7,564 bases of DNA, from the NCBI GenBank assembly GCA_027294925.1, contig JAPULM010000058.1, positions 1-7,564 on the forward strand, read 5' to 3'. The notes below the pieces were generated by a model. The model was not told where the DNA came from, did no database searches, and saw nothing but the letters and a program-made list of their open reading frames with translations. A program made the position numbers and the translations under genes. Positions within the stretch are counted from its first letter, which is position 1, and each line of letters begins with the position of its first letter. Source of the DNA: a bacterium (GTDB taxonomy: Bacteria > Tectomicrobia > Entotheonellia > Entotheonellales > Entotheonellaceae). Of the stretch, positions 6,276 to 7,564 are shown in pieces.

Positions 6276-7421
6276 ATGACCGCACACCCCAAGTCGACGA
6301 TTCTTGCCGTGCTTCTCACGCTTATGGTGGTGTTCTCATCAAGCGCCACCAATGACACCAAGTGGAAAGTGGCGCAGAAAGACTATGTCTGGTCTTTCCC
6401 CGCCGATCACTGGGCTCGTCATGGTTACAAAACCGAGTGGTGGTATTTCACCGGGCATTTACAGGCCGATGATGGTCAACGATTCGGCTACCAGTTCACC
6501 TTCTTCCGAATCGGTATTTCGCCAACCAAACCGACAGCGGCGTCAAACTGGGCCGCACGCGATCTGATTATGGGACATGCCACGATTGGCGATCTGGCCA
6601 AGCAAAAGCATCATTTCAGTGAAGTGTTTTATCGTGCCGTTCCCCTCCTGGGTGGATTCGGTGCCTATCCCGATCCGCTCATCGCGTGGAGCCAAGCGCC
6701 GGCTGGAACCGACGGTAAATGGCGTCTATCATGGAACGGCGAGGCATTTGACTTCGAGATGATCGATGCGGCACAGGGTTTTAGCTTCTCGCTATCCACC
6801 CGCCCACTCAAACCCCTTATCTTTCAAGGGCCTAATGGTTTCAGCCGCAAAGGAACGAGCGCTACGACGGAAACCCCTGCGGCCAGTCACTATTACAGCT
6901 TTACCCGTCTGCACACGACAGGCCGTGTCAGCCTTGCTGGCAAGACGTGGTCGGTGACAGGACAGAGCTGGATGGATAAAGAATTCGGCTCCAATCAGCT
7001 AGCTGCTCATCAGGTTGGATGGGATTGGTTCAGTCTTCAACTCAATGATGGCCGTGAGATCATGCTCTATCTGCTGAGAGACAAAAACGGTTCGGTGGAT
7101 TTTGCCAGTGCAACCCTTGTGCAGCCTGATGGCCAAACCCAATACCTTGGGCGTCAAGCATTTACCATTCAGGTGCAGGAGCGGTGGAGAAGCCCCACAA
7201 CGTCAAGCAAGTATCCATCGCGATGGACTGTTAGCATCGCGCAGGCAGCATTGGAGCTGGAAATCGTACCTGCCATGGCCAATCAAGAGAACCGTAGCCG
7301 CATCCTTCCCAACCTATACTACTGGGAAGGCGCGGTTGATGTCCGGCGGCAAGGCAAATCAATTGGCAAAGGGTATGTTGAGTTAACGGGATACGGCACG
7401 TCAAGCCGGCCAGCCATTTAA
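6276..7421 (+). CDS. Secreted AttH/CrtC-type lipocalin-like protein
   Basis: The 381-residue protein has an N-terminal signal peptide: K6, then a hydrophobic stretch ILAVLLTLMVVF (9-20), then SSSA with likely cleavage after A24. There is no lipobox Cys, so it is probably soluble in the periplasm. The mature part matches the AttH/carotenoid 1,2-hydratase-like family ('predicted secreted hydrolase'): YKTEWWYFTGHL (51-62), FGYQFTFFRIG (70-80), HYYSFTRL (205-212), WMDKEFGSNQL (232-242) followed by WDWFSLQLNDG (249-259), and the closing GKGYVELTGYG (364-374). In AttEFGH-type loci this is the AttH partner of the ABC exporter. Hydratase activity is not shown for this branch, and no carotenoid genes are nearby. 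AGGAG (6261-6265) sits ten bases before the ATG. The 108-bp gap from the permease is short enough for one operon. Its TAA is embedded in the next gene's Shine-Dalgarno. Confidence 0.9.
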   Translation: MTAHPKSTILAVLLTLMVVFSSSATNDTKWKVAQKDYVWSFPADHWARHGYKTEWWYFTGHLQADDGQRFGYQFTFFRIGISPTKPTAASNWAARDLIMGHATIGDLAKQKHHFSEVFYRAVPLLGGFGAYPDPLIAWSQAPAGTDGKWRLSWNGEAFDFEMIDAAQGFSFSLSTRPLKPLIFQGPNGFSRKGTSATTETPAASHYYSFTRLHTTGRVSLAGKTWSVTGQSWMDKEFGSNQLAAHQVGWDWFSLQLNDGREIMLYLLRDKNGSVDFASATLVQPDGQTQYLGRQAFTIQVQERWRSPTTSSKYPSRWTVSIAQAALELEIVPAMANQENRSRILPNLYYWEGAVDVRRQGKSIGKGYVELTGYGTSSRPAI

Positions 7422-7425
7422 GGAG
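7419..7425 (+). promoter_or_regulatory. Strong Shine-Dalgarno overlapping the AttH-like stop codon
   Basis: TAAGGAG combines the stop codon of the AttH-like gene (TAA, 7419-7421) with a near-complete anti-16S complement, nine bases before ATG 7435. It selects that ATG over the out-of-frame ATG at 7428-7430 and ties the epimerase gene to the same operon. Confidence 0.7.
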
Positions 7426-7434
7426 AGATGTCCG

Positions 7435-7564
7435 ATGAACATTCTAATCAGCGGCTCAACAGGTTTAGTCGGGTCTGCTCTGGTTCATTTTATCAGCACC
7501 GAAGGGCATCGTGTCACGCGCCTGGTGCGATCGACCTCGCCGGTGGCGGAATCGACCGTATCAT
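7435..7564 (+). CDS. TIGR01777-type NAD(P)-binding epimerase (SDR), N-terminal part
   Basis: This gene runs off the window after 43 codons. The visible protein begins MNILISGSTGLVGSALVHF and continues with STEGHRVTRLVRS. G7-S-T-G10-L-V-G13 is the GxxGxxG dinucleotide-binding turn of extended short-chain dehydrogenases, and the following '(G)H.V..LVR' strand is typical of the TIGR01777 / YfcH / SDR39U1 group of putative nucleotide-sugar epimerase-like proteins. The cofactor-binding half is the only part seen, so the reaction and substrate cannot be given. It follows the AttH-like gene by 13 bp with a strong Shine-Dalgarno on the stop codon, so it is almost certainly co-transcribed. Its presence suggests that an NAD(P)-dependent step acts on the exporter's substrate or an envelope component (inference). 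Confidence 0.85.
   Translation, partial: MNILISGSTGLVGSALVHFISTEGHRVTRLVRSTSPVAESTVS

Noticed and set aside
6019..6279. Plus-strand ORF of 86 codons bridging the permease end and the AttH-like start
   Set aside because: Most of it lies inside the permease in another frame. The remainder covers the spacer without a recognisable domain. Its stop touching the next ATG is probably incidental.
6276..7421. Carotenoid 1,2-hydratase (crtC) of a carotenoid pathway
   Set aside because: There are no carotenoid biosynthesis genes in the window, and a signal peptide plus ABC exporter neighbours fit the AttH branch better.
7428..7430. ATG at 7428 as start of the epimerase
   Set aside because: It is out of frame with the conserved NILISGSTGLVG reading and too close to the Shine-Dalgarno. 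ATG 7435 fits both.

Overview
This is a 7.6 kb piece of a moderately GC-rich bacterial chromosome from a Gram-negative (diderm) organism. Protein style is proteobacterial or close to it, but I cannot name a genus or phylum. The diderm inference rests on the two-component style ABC/FtsX exporter with a signal-peptide-bearing AttH-like partner. There are no tRNA or rRNA genes, no CRISPR array and no transposase.

Layout: (i) Positions 1-111, minus strand: the N-terminus of an MmgE/PrpD-family gene. It is broken by a frameshift just before the window edge. (ii) Positions 112-353: an AT-rich divergent intergenic region with a perfect 18-bp tandem repeat and -10-like promoter elements. (iii) Positions 354-2744, plus strand: two tandem paralogues of the metal-dependent amidohydrolase-2 (ACMSD/decarboxylase-like) TIM-barrel family, separated by a 96-bp spacer with a strong inverted repeat. 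The paralogues differ at key active-site positions. The downstream one has Asn where the family normally has its metal/catalytic Asp. (iv) Positions 2745-2904: an intergenic region with a terminator-like hairpin, a perfect 12-bp palindrome and a promoter-like sequence almost abutting the next start codon. (v) Positions 2905-7564, plus strand: a compact operon of an ABC ATPase, a double-FtsX permease of 845 residues, a secreted AttH/CrtC-type lipocalin-like protein, and the start of an NAD(P)-binding TIGR01777-type epimerase that runs off the window.

How it fits together: the divergent MmgE/PrpD gene and the two amidohydrolase-2 genes look like a small catabolic cluster for an unknown organic acid or aromatic compound (inference from families only). 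The second block corresponds to the arrangement called AttEFGH in Agrobacterium-derived nomenclature. Here the two permease halves (AttF and AttG) would be one fused polypeptide, and the ATPase and permease overlap by 4 bp. Such systems are presumed to move a lipophilic substrate across or out of the inner membrane, with AttH acting outside it. The substrate is unknown.

No clearly undescribed large system is visible. The items most worth checking are the divergent active sites of the paired amidohydrolases, the repeat-bearing divergent promoter, the frameshift in the MmgE/PrpD gene, and the probable leaderless start of the ABC ATPase downstream of a palindromic operator candidate.
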